64,000 nucleotides of DNA from Vogesella mureinivorans (lineage in GTDB: Bacteria; Pseudomonadota; Gammaproteobacteria; Burkholderiales; Chromobacteriaceae), in contig NZ_VMTV02000346.1 in assembly GCF_007644035.1 (NCBI RefSeq), positions 81,948 through 145,947 on the forward strand, in the 5' to 3' direction. The position numbers and the translations under genes were made by a program. Positions 39,432-51,222 of the stretch are shown here, piece by piece. The first letter of the stretch is position 1; every line of letters begins with the position of its first letter. The notes beneath the pieces were generated by a model. The model saw only the letters and a list, made by a program, of their open reading frames with translations. It was not told where the DNA came from and did not search any database.

Positions 39432-39470
39432 AAAGCACACAACCCCGGCTTGGCTGGGGTTGTGTGCTTT
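39432..39470 (+). terminator. Terminator of lctP
   Basis: AAAGCACACAACCCC and its exact complement with a 9-nt loop; a 15-bp perfect stem 19 bp after the stop. Confidence 0.85.
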
Positions 39471-39632
39471 CATACTGTGATATATCGAGTTTAATAAGTT
39501 AAACCTAAACAGTTAAGGCTTCATTTGCGTGGCAGGTAATCAAATCACGCAACAAGCTTCAATTTTTCTGATTTTCGTTCGATACTTATCTGGCTTGTTA
39601 ATCTTCATTACAAAATCACAAGGGGGGCACAC

Positions 39633-40097
39633 ATGTCCGTACTGAAAGAATTCCGCGAATTTACCATGCGCGGCAACGTGATCGACCTGGCGGTGGGTGT
39701 GGTCATCGGCGGTGCCTTCGGCGCCATCGTCAAATCGCTGGTGGACGATGTGATCATGCCGCCCATCGGCCTGCTGATCGGCAATGTGGATTTTGCCAAC
39801 CTGTTCATCGTGCTGAAAGAAGGCGCCAAAGCCGCCGCACCGTACGCATCGGTCGCCGCTGCCAAGGACGCCGGCGCGGTCACCATGAACATCGGCCTGT
39901 TCATCAACGCGCTGGTCAGCTTCACCATCGTAGCCTTCGCCATTTTCATGCTGGTAAAAGTGATCAACCGCCTGAAGCGCGAAGAAAAAGTGGAAGAAAT
40001 CGCCGCCGAGCCCGCTACCAAGGAATGCCGCTACTGCTTGTCCAGTATTCCGGTAAAAGCCACGCGCTGCCCGTGCTGCACCTCGCAGCTGGACTAA
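39633..40097 (+). CDS. mscL: Large-conductance mechanosensitive channel with C-terminal zinc ribbon
   Basis: MscL of 154 residues: N-terminal amphipathic helix ([21 protein letters not shown]), TM1 and TM2 ([19 protein letters not shown]). The usual C-terminal helix (EEVLLTEIRDLL in E. coli) is replaced by [25 protein letters not shown], with Cys132, Cys135, Cys146 and Cys149 arranged as a zinc ribbon. The channel releases solutes on osmotic downshock. A good RBS (AAGGGGGG) precedes the start. Confidence 0.94.
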   Translation: MSVLKEFREFTMRGNVIDLAVGVVIGGAFGAIVKSLVDDVIMPPIGLLIGNVDFANLFIVLKEGAKAAAPYASVAAAKDAGAVTMNIGLFINALVSFTIVAFAIFMLVKVINRLKREEKVEEIAAEPATKECRYCLSSIPVKATRCPCCTSQLD

Positions 40098-40115
40098 GCT
40101 TACGCTGACAGCCAG

Positions 40116-40149
40116 GCACAAGGCCGCCCACGGGCGGCCTTGTGCTTTT
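40116..40149 (+). terminator. Terminator of mscL
   Basis: GCACAAGGCCGCCC and its complement form a 14-bp stem followed by TTTT, 18 bp after the mscL stop. Confidence 0.85.
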
Positions 40150-40204
40150 CGGCGCAGACAGTGCGCGCCCATCGGGCACCTAGCACCGCATATTGCACAC
40201 CACC

Positions 40205-41140
40205 TCAAGCCATGACAGCCACCTGCGGCAACAAACGCTGGCATAGCGCATCCACCGCGCTGCGTAACGGCACGGCCGCCCCGGCCACCCCACAGGCCGC
40301 GCTACCACTGGCTACCGCCGCCGCCAGATGCTGCGCCAGCGCGGCCTGTGGCGCCTGCCACAGGCTAGCCAGCAAGCCGGCCATACTGGCGTCGCCCGCG
40401 CCAACCGTATCCACCACCGCTACCGGCGGCGGTGCCAGCTGCAAACGCTGGGTGCCCGCCCACAGCTGCGCCCCGGCTGCACCGCAGGTGTACAGGATGA
40501 GTGCCTGCGGGTTCCACTGCTGCAGCGTGGCCAGCGCGGCGGCCTGGTCGTGGTGGCGAAACAGCCCGGCCAGGTCTTCGTCCGACACCTTTACCACGTC
40601 GGCCAGCGCCACCATCTGGCGCAGCATAGCGTCGTAACGGGCGTCCATCGCCACGCGAAAATTCGGGTCGTAGGCAAGGCGTACCCCGGCGGCCTTCAGC
40701 TGCCGCGCCTGCGCCAGCAAATGCCCCGCCAGCGGCGGGCGGGCCAGGCTGATACCACCAAACAGCGCCCAGCGCGCTGCCTGCGGCCAACCTGGCGGCA
40801 AGTTGGCCGCATCAAAATGCAGGTCGGCGCTGTGATCGCCCACAAAGAAATACTGCGGCGGCTGCGTGCTGTACACCATGGCCAGCAAGGGCGAGGCGTC
40901 CACGGGCTGGATATAGCGCAGGTCCAGCCCCGCCTCGGCACTGGCTGCCAGCAGCGCCTCGCCAAAACAATCGCGGCTGATGGCCCCGGCAAACGCTGCC
41001 GGCAGCCCCCAGCCCGCCAGGATGCGCGCCACATTCCACGGTGCGCCGCCCGGGCGCGACAGCCAGCGGCCATCGGGCTGGATGATCATGTCGGTTAATA
41101 CCTCGCCAAAACAGAGCAAGGCCGGTAAGGGCTGTGTCAT
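40205..41140 (-). CDS. PfkB-family sugar kinase, probable fructokinase
   Basis: Kinase of 311 residues. Family signatures are GGAPWNVARILAGWG near residue 31 and DTVGAGDASMAGLLA near 246, where the Asp is the catalytic base and GAGD the anion hole. Start has GGAGACGC upstream. As the last gene of the alpha-glucoside locus it would phosphorylate the fructose released from sucrose, which is why fructokinase is preferred over ribokinase or other PfkB enzymes. It follows the porin gene across a terminator, so it may have its own promoter or depend on readthrough. Confidence 0.8.
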   Translation of the reverse strand: MTQPLPALLCFGEVLTDMIIQPDGRWLSRPGGAPWNVARILAGWGLPAAFAGAISRDCFGEALLAASAEAGLDLRYIQPVDASPLLAMVYSTQPPQYFFVGDHSADLHFDAANLPPGWPQAARWALFGGISLARPPLAGHLLAQARQLKAAGVRLAYDPNFRVAMDARYDAMLRQMVALADVVKVSDEDLAGLFRHHDQAAALATLQQWNPQALILYTCGAAGAQLWAGTQRLQLAPPPVAVVDTVGAGDASMAGLLASLWQAPQAALAQHLAAAVASGSAACGVAGAAVPLRSAVDALCQRLLPQVAVMA

Positions 41141-41154
41141 TGCGTCTCCTGCAT

Positions 41155-41181
41155 GAAAAAAACCTGCCGCAGGGCGGCAGG
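41155..41181 (-). terminator. Terminator of the porin gene
   Basis: CCTGCCG / CGGCAGG with a 5-nt loop, followed on the minus strand by eight T. It lies between the porin stop and the kinase start. Confidence 0.8.
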
Positions 41182-41230
41182 CTAAGACCTCATCTTGAAC
41201 AGGCAGCTTGCGCCGCCCTGCACCGCCGCA

Positions 41231-42196
41231 TCAGAAGCCGATGTGCACCCCGCCAAACAGATAATTGTCACGCTTGCCGTTGTTCTTCTTGTCCGATTTG
41301 TACTCGGCAAACAAGCTGGTCTGGAAGCGGCTGTCCTTGCCGGACAGATCGTAGTCGGCCCCCAGCAGGGTCACTTTGTGTTTGCCGCCGCTCACATAGC
41401 CAAAGTCAGTCGTGCTGACATAGCCGGCACGCACGCCCACGCGCTGTGGCTTGTACTCGGCGTACACCCCCACGCTCTTCTGCGTAGGGCCTTTCACGTT
41501 CTTGGAATTGTTCAGTTCCGTGGCCAGCGTCAGGCCGGCTACCGGCACCACTTTCAGCGCCAGCAGCGTGTCTTTCAGTGTGCCGCCGGCAGCCACTTTT
41601 TGCTGGCCAAACGACAAACGGGTACCAAACATGCCTTGTTCGTAAGTGCCGCTGGCCGCCCAGGCGTCGGTCGCGCGCGGCTGGGTGGTGGTTTTGTCTT
41701 CACCCGGCGAGTAGCTGAACGACAGCGCCAGGCCATTCAGGTTTGGTGCCTCGTATTTGAAAGCGCCACGGCTGCTACCACCGCCGCTGATGATGTCGCC
41801 ACGGTCCGGGCCCACGTCGTAGGCGTACAGATTAGCCTTGAAGTAGCCATCACCGTAGGCATTAATGCCACGGCCCAGTTTTACCGTACCAAACTCGCCT
41901 TGCAAGCCGACAAAGGTATCGCCATTGGCAAAATGGTCGGTGCCTTTATTATTATCCAGCTTGATATCGGTATTTACCTGCAGCAGCGCTTTCAGGCCAT
42001 TGCCGATATCGGCACTGCCCACCACATTCAATTCGGAACCGCCGTCTTCTACGGCACGGTTACTGATACCGTTTTCTTTTTTGGATGCCATACCGACTTC
42101 TACCTTGCCGGTGAATCTGATATCGCCATCCAGGGCAAATGCGTGGCCAGCCATCAGGCTAGTGGCAACCAGCAGGGCAATGTGTTTTTTATTCAT
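41231..42196 (-). CDS. Gram-negative general porin
   Basis: Outer-membrane protein of 321 residues with signal peptide MNKKHIALLVATSLMAGHAFA, alternating beta-strand pattern, a gene-typical Gly/Asn-rich eyelet region (RGINAYGDGYFKANLYAYDVGPDRGD) and a C-terminal Phe for BAM recognition. It belongs to the betaproteobacterial/neisserial porin family. GGAGAC precedes the start. Its place in the sugar locus suggests that it lets the oligosaccharide through the outer membrane; specificity cannot be read from sequence. Confidence 0.88.
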   Translation of the reverse strand: MNKKHIALLVATSLMAGHAFALDGDIRFTGKVEVGMASKKENGISNRAVEDGGSELNVVGSADIGNGLKALLQVNTDIKLDNNKGTDHFANGDTFVGLQGEFGTVKLGRGINAYGDGYFKANLYAYDVGPDRGDIISGGGSSRGAFKYEAPNLNGLALSFSYSPGEDKTTTQPRATDAWAASGTYEQGMFGTRLSFGQQKVAAGGTLKDTLLALKVVPVAGLTLATELNNSKNVKGPTQKSVGVYAEYKPQRVGVRAGYVSTTDFGYVSGGKHKVTLLGADYDLSGKDSRFQTSLFAEYKSDKKNNGKRDNYLFGGVHIGF

Positions 42197-42383
42197 GCTT
42201 GTCTCCGTTTGTGTTTATTTTCCAGCGCTTGCCGGTAGGGCTTATTTAAAACGCCCACAAACATGTAGCCAACACATTACAAAACAAACCCGCTCATTTT
42301 TTAAAACAAATTGGTTACCCGCAACAAAACATTATTCACAAATAAAACACGCCATTCATAATTGAAATACAGCACAGATAAAT
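42197..42383 (-). promoter_or_regulatory. AT-rich 5' region of the porin gene
   Basis: A 187-bp stretch much richer in A and T than its surroundings, between the aglK terminator and the porin start. It should hold the porin promoter. I could not fix a single -35/-10 pair. Confidence 0.5.
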
Positions 42384-42405
42384 AAAGGCACCCCGCGGTG
42401 CCTTT
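42384..42405 (-). terminator. Terminator of the aglK gene
   Basis: AAAGGCACC / GGTGCCTTT with a 4-nt loop, 23 bp after the aglK stop, with TTTATTT following on the minus strand. Confidence 0.8.
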
Positions 42406-42427
42406 ATTCAAAGCCGTACCCGGCGGC

Positions 42428-43549
42428 TCAGGCCGCGGCCAGGCTAGCGGCCAACCTGGGCAAGGCTTCGTCTGCCGCGTCAAACACATGCAGGCTGGCG
42501 GCGGGCAGCGCAAAGCGCAGGCTGTCGCCGATGGCAGCGCTGCTACCGGCCAGCTTTACCACCAGCGGCGCCGGCGACAGGCCGGTTTCCAGGTAGGCAT
42601 AGCTATGCTCGCCCAGGTGCTCCAGGTGGGTAATGCGGCCCAGCAGGCTGCCCTCGCCTACCTGCACGTGCTCGGGGCGAATGCCCACCGTCACCACCGC
42701 GCCAGCCTGCTGGCTGCTGGCGTTCACCGCCGCCTGCAGCGTGGCCGTGCCGGCCAGGCACTGCAAGCCGCTGCTGCTGGCCTGGCTGACCTCGGCCGGG
42801 AAAAAGTTCATGCCTGGCGAGCCGATAAAGCTGGCCACAAAACGGTTTTTCGGGTGGTGGTACAAGTCCAGCGGGTGGCCCACCTGCGCGATGCTGGGCA
42901 CGCCTTCCTGCCCGGCCAGCGGCTTGAGCAGCACGATCTTGTCGGCCAGCGTCATGGCTTCTACCTGGTCGTGCGTCACGTACACCATGCTGGCGCTGCC
43001 CAGCTGGCGGTGCAGGCGGGCAATCTCCACCCGTGTCTTCACCCGCAGCGAGGCGTCCAGGTTGGACAGCGGCTCGTCAAACAGAAACACCTTGGGCTGG
43101 CGCACAATGGCGCGGCCAATGGCCACGCGCTGGCGTTGGCCGCCGGACAGCGCGCCCGGCTTGCGGTCCAGCAGCGCGGTAAGGTGCAGCGATTCGGCCG
43201 CGCTGCGCACGCGGCGCTCGATCTCGTCCTTGCCCAGCTTCAGGTGGCGCAGGCCAAAAGCCATGTTGTCGTACACCGTCATGTGCGGGTACAGCGCATA
43301 GCTCTGGAACACCATGGCCACGTCGCGCTGTGCCGGTGGCACGTCGTTCACGCAGCGGCCATCTATATGCAGCTCGCCGCCGCTGGCGTCGTCCAGGCCG
43401 GCAATCAGGCGCAGCAAGGTGGATTTACCGCAGCCGGACGGCCCGATGAACACGCAGAACTCGCCCGGTGCAATGGTGAGGTTGATGTCGGCCAGGATGG
43501 GGTTGCCACCAAAGCGTTTTTGAATGCCCTGCAAACGGATTTCGCTCAT
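42428..43549 (-). CDS. aglK: Alpha-glucoside ABC transporter ATPase (AglK/MalK-like)
   Basis: ATPase of 373 residues: Walker A GPSGCGKSTLL near 37-47, signature LSGGQRQRVAIGRAI, Walker B VFLFDEPLSNLDA, and a C-terminal TOBE/OB domain typical of MalK, UgpC and AglK. ATG at 43549 has no gap problem: it begins 2 bp after the glucosidase stop. It energises the AglF-AglG permease. Confidence 0.88.
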   Translation of the reverse strand: MSEIRLQGIQKRFGGNPILADINLTIAPGEFCVFIGPSGCGKSTLLRLIAGLDDASGGELHIDGRCVNDVPPAQRDVAMVFQSYALYPHMTVYDNMAFGLRHLKLGKDEIERRVRSAAESLHLTALLDRKPGALSGGQRQRVAIGRAIVRQPKVFLFDEPLSNLDASLRVKTRVEIARLHRQLGSASMVYVTHDQVEAMTLADKIVLLKPLAGQEGVPSIAQVGHPLDLYHHPKNRFVASFIGSPGMNFFPAEVSQASSSGLQCLAGTATLQAAVNASSQQAGAVVTVGIRPEHVQVGEGSLLGRITHLEHLGEHSYAYLETGLSPAPLVVKLAGSSAAIGDSLRFALPAASLHVFDAADEALPRLAASLAAA

Positions 43550-43551
43550 GC

Positions 43552-45168
43552 TCAGCCCTCCACGGCCAGCTGGATGAAGGCAGCCGACATCGGCGCCAGT
43601 TCGATCACCTGCCCGGCAGCCTGGCTGCCATCGCTGTGCAGCAGCACGCGGGCATCGGCCGGTAATGGCAGGTTGGCCGCATCGCCGCCCAGGTTGAAGA
43701 CACACTGCAGCACTTGGCCGTGACCGCTGCGGCTAAAGCGCAGCAGGCTGTCGTCGGCCTCGCCCAGCACAAAATCGCCACCGTGCAAGGCGGGCTGCGC
43801 CCGGCGCCAGGCCAGCAGCTGCTGCCAGAACGCCAGCGGGCTATCGGCCTGCGCCGCCTGCTGCGCTACGGCGGCGCTACGGTGCGCTGGCCACAGCGGC
43901 AGCCACGGCTGCTGGCTGCCAAAGCCACCGTCGGCGCTGCTATCCCACGCCATCGGCGTGCGGCAGCCGTCGCGGCCTTTGAACTCGGGCCACAGCACCT
44001 TGGCGTACGGGTCTTGCAGCTGTTCGTAGCGGATCTCGGCTTCCGGCCAGCCCAGCTCCTCGCCCTGGTACACGCACACCGGGCCAGGCAAGGCCAGCAG
44101 CAGCATGGCAAACACGCGGGCGCGCGCCGCCTCGCTGCCGCCCAGCGCCGCCCAGCGGCTCACCACGCGGATGTTGTCGTGGTTGGACAGCGCCCAGCAC
44201 ACGGTGGCGTCGCCGGCCTCGGCCACGTATTCCTGCAGCACGCGGTGCAGGTAGCGCGGGTGGCATTCATCGGTTAGCAGCGTAAACACATAGGCCATGT
44301 GCAGCAGCTCGCTGCCGGCGGTGTAGTCGCGCAGCGTCTGGTACTGCAGGTCGTCGCCGATCTCGCCCACGGTGATGGCGCCAAACTCGTCGCACAGGCG
44401 GCGCAGGCGGCGGATGAAGTGCAGGTTTTCCGGCTGCGTCTTGTCGTACAGGTGGCGCTGGAAGGCGTACGGGTTGCTGCGCGGCACGCCGCCGGCGTAG
44501 CTGCCGGCCGGCTGCGGCGGGTTGTCGCGCAGCTGTGCGTCGTGGGTGTAGAAGTTGACGGTATCCAGCCGGAAGCCATCCACCCCCAGCTGCAGCCAGA
44601 AGCGCGCCACATCCAGTACCGCGTCTTGTACCGCCGGCTGGTGAAAGTTGAGGTCCGGCTGGCTGGTGAGAAAGTTATGCAGGTAATACTGGCCGCGGCG
44701 GGCGTCCCACTGCCAGGCGCTGCCGCCAAAGATGCTGAGCCAGTTGCTGGGCGGCGTGCCGTCGGCGCGCGGGTCGGCCCACACGTACCAGTCGGCGCGG
44801 GCGTTGTCGCGGCTGGCGCGGCTTTCGGCAAACCACGGGTGCTGGTCGGAGGTATGGCTGAGCACCAGGTCGATCAGTACTTTCAGGCCCAGCTCATGCG
44901 CGCGGCCAACTAGCGTGCGAAAATCGTCCAGCGTGCCGAACATCGGGTCCACGTCGCAGTAATCGGATACGTCGTAACCAAAATCGGCCATGGGCGAGGT
45001 AAAAAACGGCGAAATCCAGATTGCCTCGGCGCCCAATTGCGCAATATGCGGCAGGCGGTGGGTAATACCCGGCAAATCGCCAATACCGTCGCCATTACTA
45101 TCCTGATAGCTGCGCGGGTAAATCTGGTAAATAACGGTGTTTTGCCACCAGTGTTGATTATTTTGCAT
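43552..45168 (-). CDS. aglA: Alpha-glucosidase, glycoside hydrolase family 13 (AglA-like)
   Basis: Enzyme of 538 residues. The GH13 triad is Asp202 (GVDGFRLDTVNFY), Glu269 (ITVGEIGDD) and Asp331 (ALSNHDNIR). The N-terminal WWQNTVIYQIYPRSYQDSNGDGIGDL is typical of oligo-1,6-glucosidase/AglA enzymes. No signal peptide, so it acts on sugar already imported. It hydrolyses alpha-glucosides such as sucrose, maltose or isomaltulose; which one cannot be told from sequence alone. Confidence 0.9.
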   Translation of the reverse strand: MQNNQHWWQNTVIYQIYPRSYQDSNGDGIGDLPGITHRLPHIAQLGAEAIWISPFFTSPMADFGYDVSDYCDVDPMFGTLDDFRTLVGRAHELGLKVLIDLVLSHTSDQHPWFAESRASRDNARADWYVWADPRADGTPPSNWLSIFGGSAWQWDARRGQYYLHNFLTSQPDLNFHQPAVQDAVLDVARFWLQLGVDGFRLDTVNFYTHDAQLRDNPPQPAGSYAGGVPRSNPYAFQRHLYDKTQPENLHFIRRLRRLCDEFGAITVGEIGDDLQYQTLRDYTAGSELLHMAYVFTLLTDECHPRYLHRVLQEYVAEAGDATVCWALSNHDNIRVVSRWAALGGSEAARARVFAMLLLALPGPVCVYQGEELGWPEAEIRYEQLQDPYAKVLWPEFKGRDGCRTPMAWDSSADGGFGSQQPWLPLWPAHRSAAVAQQAAQADSPLAFWQQLLAWRRAQPALHGGDFVLGEADDSLLRFSRSGHGQVLQCVFNLGGDAANLPLPADARVLLHSDGSQAAGQVIELAPMSAAFIQLAVEG

Positions 45169-45335
45169 TCTTTTATTCCTTAGCCACGAAAATCACGACA
45201 AGCACGAAATAACACCGGATGCGCCATGACGCTTTGCATCATGCGCTGAATAGCTGGCGATGGCCTATTTCATGCCGGCGATCCGGCAGTATGGTTTTCC
45301 TGGTCATGCACAGGTGTTTTATGGCGAAAATAACA
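45169..45335 (-). other. Leader region between aglG and aglA
   Basis: 167 bp without a gene. It holds dyads, including GCGCATGA and TCATGGCGC on the minus strand around 45220-45245, and CCGGATCGCCGG near 45276-45287. These may be message-stability hairpins or operators. Confidence 0.4.
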
Positions 45336-46172
45336 TCAGCCTTTTACCGCGCCGGCTGTCAGGCCCGATACGATCTGGCGCTGGAAAATCAGCACCAGCA
45401 CAATCAGCGGCACGGTCACGATCACCGAGGCGGCCATGATGTTGCCCCACGGCAGCTCGTAGCTGCTGGCCCCGCTAATCAGCGCAATGGCCACCGGCAC
45501 CGTGCGCTGCTCGCCGGACAAGGTGAAGGTGAGCGCAAACAGGAACTCGTTCCACGCCGCGATGAAAGCCAGTAGCGAGGTAGCCGCCACCGCCGGCCAC
45601 AGCAGCGGCAGGAAGATGCGGAAGATCACCGTCAGCACGCCGGCGCCGTCCATCAGCGCCGCTTCTTCCAGCTCACGCGGCAGCTCGCGCATGAAGGTCA
45701 CCAGCACCCACACGGTAAACGGCAGGGTGAAGATCAGGTCGGACAACACCAGCGCCCACAGGCTGTCGTACAGGCCCAGCCACGAAATCAGCTCGAACAG
45801 GCCGGACAGGATGGCCACCTGCGGAAACATGGACACGCCCAGGATGGTCATCATCAGCACGCCACGGCCGCGAAACTGCACCCGGCCCAGCGCGTAGGCC
45901 GCCAGCAGCGACACGGTCAGCGACAGCAGCACCACGCCGCCCGCCACCAGTACCGAGTTCAGTAGGTTCTGGCCAAAGGGCTGCTCGGCAAACACGGCCA
46001 CGTAGTTGGCCGCACTCCACACCTTGGGCCAGAAATCGCTGGAAAACAGCGCACTGCCCTGCTTGAACGAGCTGGCAATGGCGTAGGCAAACGGGTACAG
46101 CGAAAACGCCAGCACCAGCGGCAGCAGCAGGTAATACGCCAGGTCGGCGGCGTGTAATCGTTTAGGCAGCAT
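45336..46172 (-). CDS. aglG: Alpha-glucoside ABC permease (AglG/MalG-like)
   Basis: Inner-membrane protein of 278 residues with about six helices and the EAA loop [27 protein letters not shown] near residue 176. It pairs with the preceding permease, whose stop it follows by 1 bp. Confidence 0.88.
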   Translation of the reverse strand: MLPKRLHAADLAYYLLLPLVLAFSLYPFAYAIASSFKQGSALFSSDFWPKVWSAANYVAVFAEQPFGQNLLNSVLVAGGVVLLSLTVSLLAAYALGRVQFRGRGVLMMTILGVSMFPQVAILSGLFELISWLGLYDSLWALVLSDLIFTLPFTVWVLVTFMRELPRELEEAALMDGAGVLTVIFRIFLPLLWPAVAATSLLAFIAAWNEFLFALTFTLSGEQRTVPVAIALISGASSYELPWGNIMAASVIVTVPLIVLVLIFQRQIVSGLTAGAVKG

Positions 46173-46173
46173 G

Positions 46174-47112
<939 letters not shown>

Positions 47113-47217
47113 AGGGTTCTCCGCGGGGCGGGCATGGGCTGCAGCCAAGGTTGGCCGCAGGCACCCGCCACCCCGTACAGGACAGGCAGCGGCTACCGCC
47201 GGGTAGCCGCCGGGGGC

Positions 47218-48492
<1,275 letters not shown>

Positions 48493-48567
48493 GCGTCTCC
48501 TCGTTGTGTTGTTGGCCGCACCCCTGCCAGCCTGCTGGCCGGTAGCGTGCCGTCGCCCTGCCATCTA

Positions 48568-48617
48568 AACGCGGAAACGTTAATGCGGCATTTCACCGCC
48601 ATGCCGTTGCCATTAAC
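48568..48617 (-). promoter_or_regulatory. Nested dyads upstream of aglE
   Basis: AACG-N6-CGTT (48568-48581), then GTTAATG ... CATTAAC (48579-48617) enclosing GGCAT ... ATGCC. A candidate operator or leader hairpin for the sugar operon. Confidence 0.4.
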
Positions 48618-48648
48618 AATTGCAATATACCCGGCCATGCGCCTGCCC

Positions 48649-51222
48649 TTATGCCTTGGCCAGCAGCCGCGCCAGGTCGTCGCGGCGGTAGGGCTTGGCC
48701 AGAAAGGCCACACCGGCGGGCCAGTCGCTGCGGCGGGCGTGGTGCTCGGGCGGCAGGCCGGAGGTCAGCACCACGCGCAGCGCCGGGTAGGCGGCCTGCA
48801 GCGTGCGGTACAGCCGCACACCGTCGCCGCCTTCGCCCAGCATGATGTCGGACAGCACCACATCGGCCTGGCCACCGGCGGCCAGCCAGCCCAGCAGCGC
48901 CGCCTCGCTGGCAAAGGTGCTGACACGCGCGCCCAGTGCGGCCAACTGTTGCTGTGCGGTGTCGCGTACGTCGGCGTCGTCTTCTACCAGCAGCACGTGG
49001 CGGGCCGGCAGCACGGCGGGCAAAACCGTGGCGCAGGCTAGCGGGCTGCACTGGCTGGTGCTGGCCGGCAGCTCGATGCACACCGTGGTGCCCTGCCCCT
49101 GGCGGCTGTGGATGGCCAGCTCGCCGCCACTTTGCTTCACAAAACCATACACGATGGACAAGCCCAGGCCGCTGCCCTTGCCCTGCGCCTTGGTGGTAAA
49201 AAACGGCTCCAGTACGTGCGGCAATACCTCGGGCGGGATGCCCGGCCCGTCGTCCTGCACCTTGATGGCCACCCAGTCGCGCCCATCGCGCGCTATGCGG
49301 CCAACCCGCAGCTGCAAGCTGCCGCGCTCGCCCATGGCCTGCGCCGCGTTTAGCGCCAGGTTGAGGATGGCGTTTTCCAGCTGGCCGCGGTCTACCTGCA
49401 CCACCTGGCCTTCCGGCGCATCTACGCTCACGCGGATACCGTCGCTCACGCTGTATTCCACCAGATCCAGCATTTCGTACAGCATGTCGCCCACGTCTAC
49501 CGGCTCGGTGCACAGGGGCTGGCGGCGGGCAAAGGCCAGCAGGCGCCGGGTAAGCGCCGCCGCCTTGTTGGCCGCCGCGTGGGCGCGCTCCAGCCGCTGC
49601 CGTGCGTCGGCTGGCAGGTCGGGGCGCAGCTCCAGCAGCTCCAGGTTGCCCAGGATGGCAATCAGGATATTGTTGAAGTCGTGCGCCACGCCGCCGGTGA
49701 GCTGGCCCAGCACTTCCATTTTTTGCATTTGTTGCAGCTGCGCTTCGGCGGCGCGGCGCGCCGACACATCGCGGCATACCGCTACCCAGCCGCCTTCCGG
49801 CATGGCGTGGCTCATGAACTCCAGCACGCGCCCGCCGGGCAGGTGCAGCTCGGCGTGGCTGGCAATGCGGTGGCTGTCGTCCGGCTGCGCCACGGTGTCG
49901 CCGGCTACCGCCTCCCAGCGGGTACCCGCCGGCATGGCCGCGCGCAGCGCCGTGTAGGGCATGCCGCTGTGCAGGCAATCTGCCGCCATGCCCAGCTGCG
50001 CCGGGAACTGCGGGTTCCACACCATCAGTTTGCCGTCCTCGTCGTATACCGACAGGCCGTCGTGCATGCTGCGAAACACGGTTTGCAGCAGGCGGCGCTG
50101 CGCTTCAATGCCGTGCGACAGGCGCTGTTTTTCCAGCAGGTTGTCGCGAAACACCTGAAAGGCCCGCGCCAGGTCGCCAATTTCGTCGGCTTGCTCGGTG
50201 GCGGGGGTGAGCTGCTCGGTATCGCCGCCGGCCAGGCGGCTCATCACGCTGGAAATCGCCTGCATACGCTGCGCCACGCGCCGCACATAGGCTGCGGCCA
50301 ACATGGCCACCGCCACGCCGATGGCGGCCAGCAGCAAGGCACTGCTGCTGCCGGAGCGGATCTCGGTAGCCATCTGGCCACTGCGGTCGTCGGCCTGCTG
50401 GCGTATGGCCTGCACATAGTTGGCGGTGCGGCGGCTCAGGTGCTCGGCATTGCTGCGGTACAGCTGCAGCAACACGGCAAGGCGCTCGCCGCTTTCGGTA
50501 AGCTGGCGTTGCTGCTCGAACAGGTTTTGCGGTGCCTGCGCCATGACCTCCAGCTCTACCACCAGCCAGGGCGGCAGCTGCGCGGTTTCGCCGCGGCGCG
50601 CCATGGCCAGCATCAGCGCTTCGGCGCTGGCTTCCAGCTCGCCCAGGCGGGCGCGGTCGCGCGATAGCGGCACGGCCAACAGGGTTTGCCACAGCGGGAT
50701 CAGCGTGGGGGCACGTCGCGCTTGCTGGGTGTGCTGTGCGGCCAACCTGCTGCCCAGCTCGTCCAGCCGTGCCATATAGGCGTTAAGGATTTGCTGGCTG
50801 CGCCGGCGCTGGGCCGACAGCAGCAAGAGCTGCGACAGGTCGCGCTCGGCGCCTTCCAGCATGCTGCTTACCGCCAGCTGGCGGTCGGCCTCGGGTGGCA
50901 GGTTGTGCGAAAGCAGGCGGATTTCGCGGGTGAGCGCCTGCAGGCGGTTGATGTCGCGCGACAGGGTTTCCGGCGCGTAGCTATCGGCCAGCGACGGGGC
51001 AATGGCGGCGATCTGCGATACTTTTTCCGCCAGCTCCAGCACGCGGGCCAGCTCCGGCATGACCTGCTCGCGAAAGCCGGTGAGGGTGTCCAGCGTGTTG
51101 CGCATGGCGCTGATGCTGACCACGATCACCACCAGCATCAGCACAAACAGCAGCACAAACGCTGCCTGCAGCCGGGCGCGTATCGGCTGCGTGCGCAGCT
51201 GTTGCAGCAGGGCGGGAATCAT
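48649..51222 (-). CDS. Hybrid sensor histidine kinase/response regulator
   Basis: Protein of 857 residues. Domains in order: TM1 (about 20-40), a long helical sensor region, TM2 near 275-300 (SSALLLAAIGVAVAMLAAAYV), HAMP, a PAS domain (VFRSMHDGLSVYDEDGKLMVWN), HisKA with the phosphorylated His in GGVAHDFNN, a HATPase domain (NAILNLALNAAQAM and DDGPGIPPEV) and a C-terminal receiver (VLLVEDDADVRD). The helical sensor recalls TorS-type kinases that read a periplasmic binding protein. No HPt domain is visible. ATG at 51222 overlaps the regulator stop (ATGA). It probably controls the sugar operon next door. Confidence 0.88.
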   Translation of the reverse strand: MIPALLQQLRTQPIRARLQAAFVLLFVLMLVVIVVSISAMRNTLDTLTGFREQVMPELARVLELAEKVSQIAAIAPSLADSYAPETLSRDINRLQALTREIRLLSHNLPPEADRQLAVSSMLEGAERDLSQLLLLSAQRRRSQQILNAYMARLDELGSRLAAQHTQQARRAPTLIPLWQTLLAVPLSRDRARLGELEASAEALMLAMARRGETAQLPPWLVVELEVMAQAPQNLFEQQRQLTESGERLAVLLQLYRSNAEHLSRRTANYVQAIRQQADDRSGQMATEIRSGSSSALLLAAIGVAVAMLAAAYVRRVAQRMQAISSVMSRLAGGDTEQLTPATEQADEIGDLARAFQVFRDNLLEKQRLSHGIEAQRRLLQTVFRSMHDGLSVYDEDGKLMVWNPQFPAQLGMAADCLHSGMPYTALRAAMPAGTRWEAVAGDTVAQPDDSHRIASHAELHLPGGRVLEFMSHAMPEGGWVAVCRDVSARRAAEAQLQQMQKMEVLGQLTGGVAHDFNNILIAILGNLELLELRPDLPADARQRLERAHAAANKAAALTRRLLAFARRQPLCTEPVDVGDMLYEMLDLVEYSVSDGIRVSVDAPEGQVVQVDRGQLENAILNLALNAAQAMGERGSLQLRVGRIARDGRDWVAIKVQDDGPGIPPEVLPHVLEPFFTTKAQGKGSGLGLSIVYGFVKQSGGELAIHSRQGQGTTVCIELPASTSQCSPLACATVLPAVLPARHVLLVEDDADVRDTAQQQLAALGARVSTFASEAALLGWLAAGGQADVVLSDIMLGEGGDGVRLYRTLQAAYPALRVVLTSGLPPEHHARRSDWPAGVAFLAKPYRRDDLARLLAKA

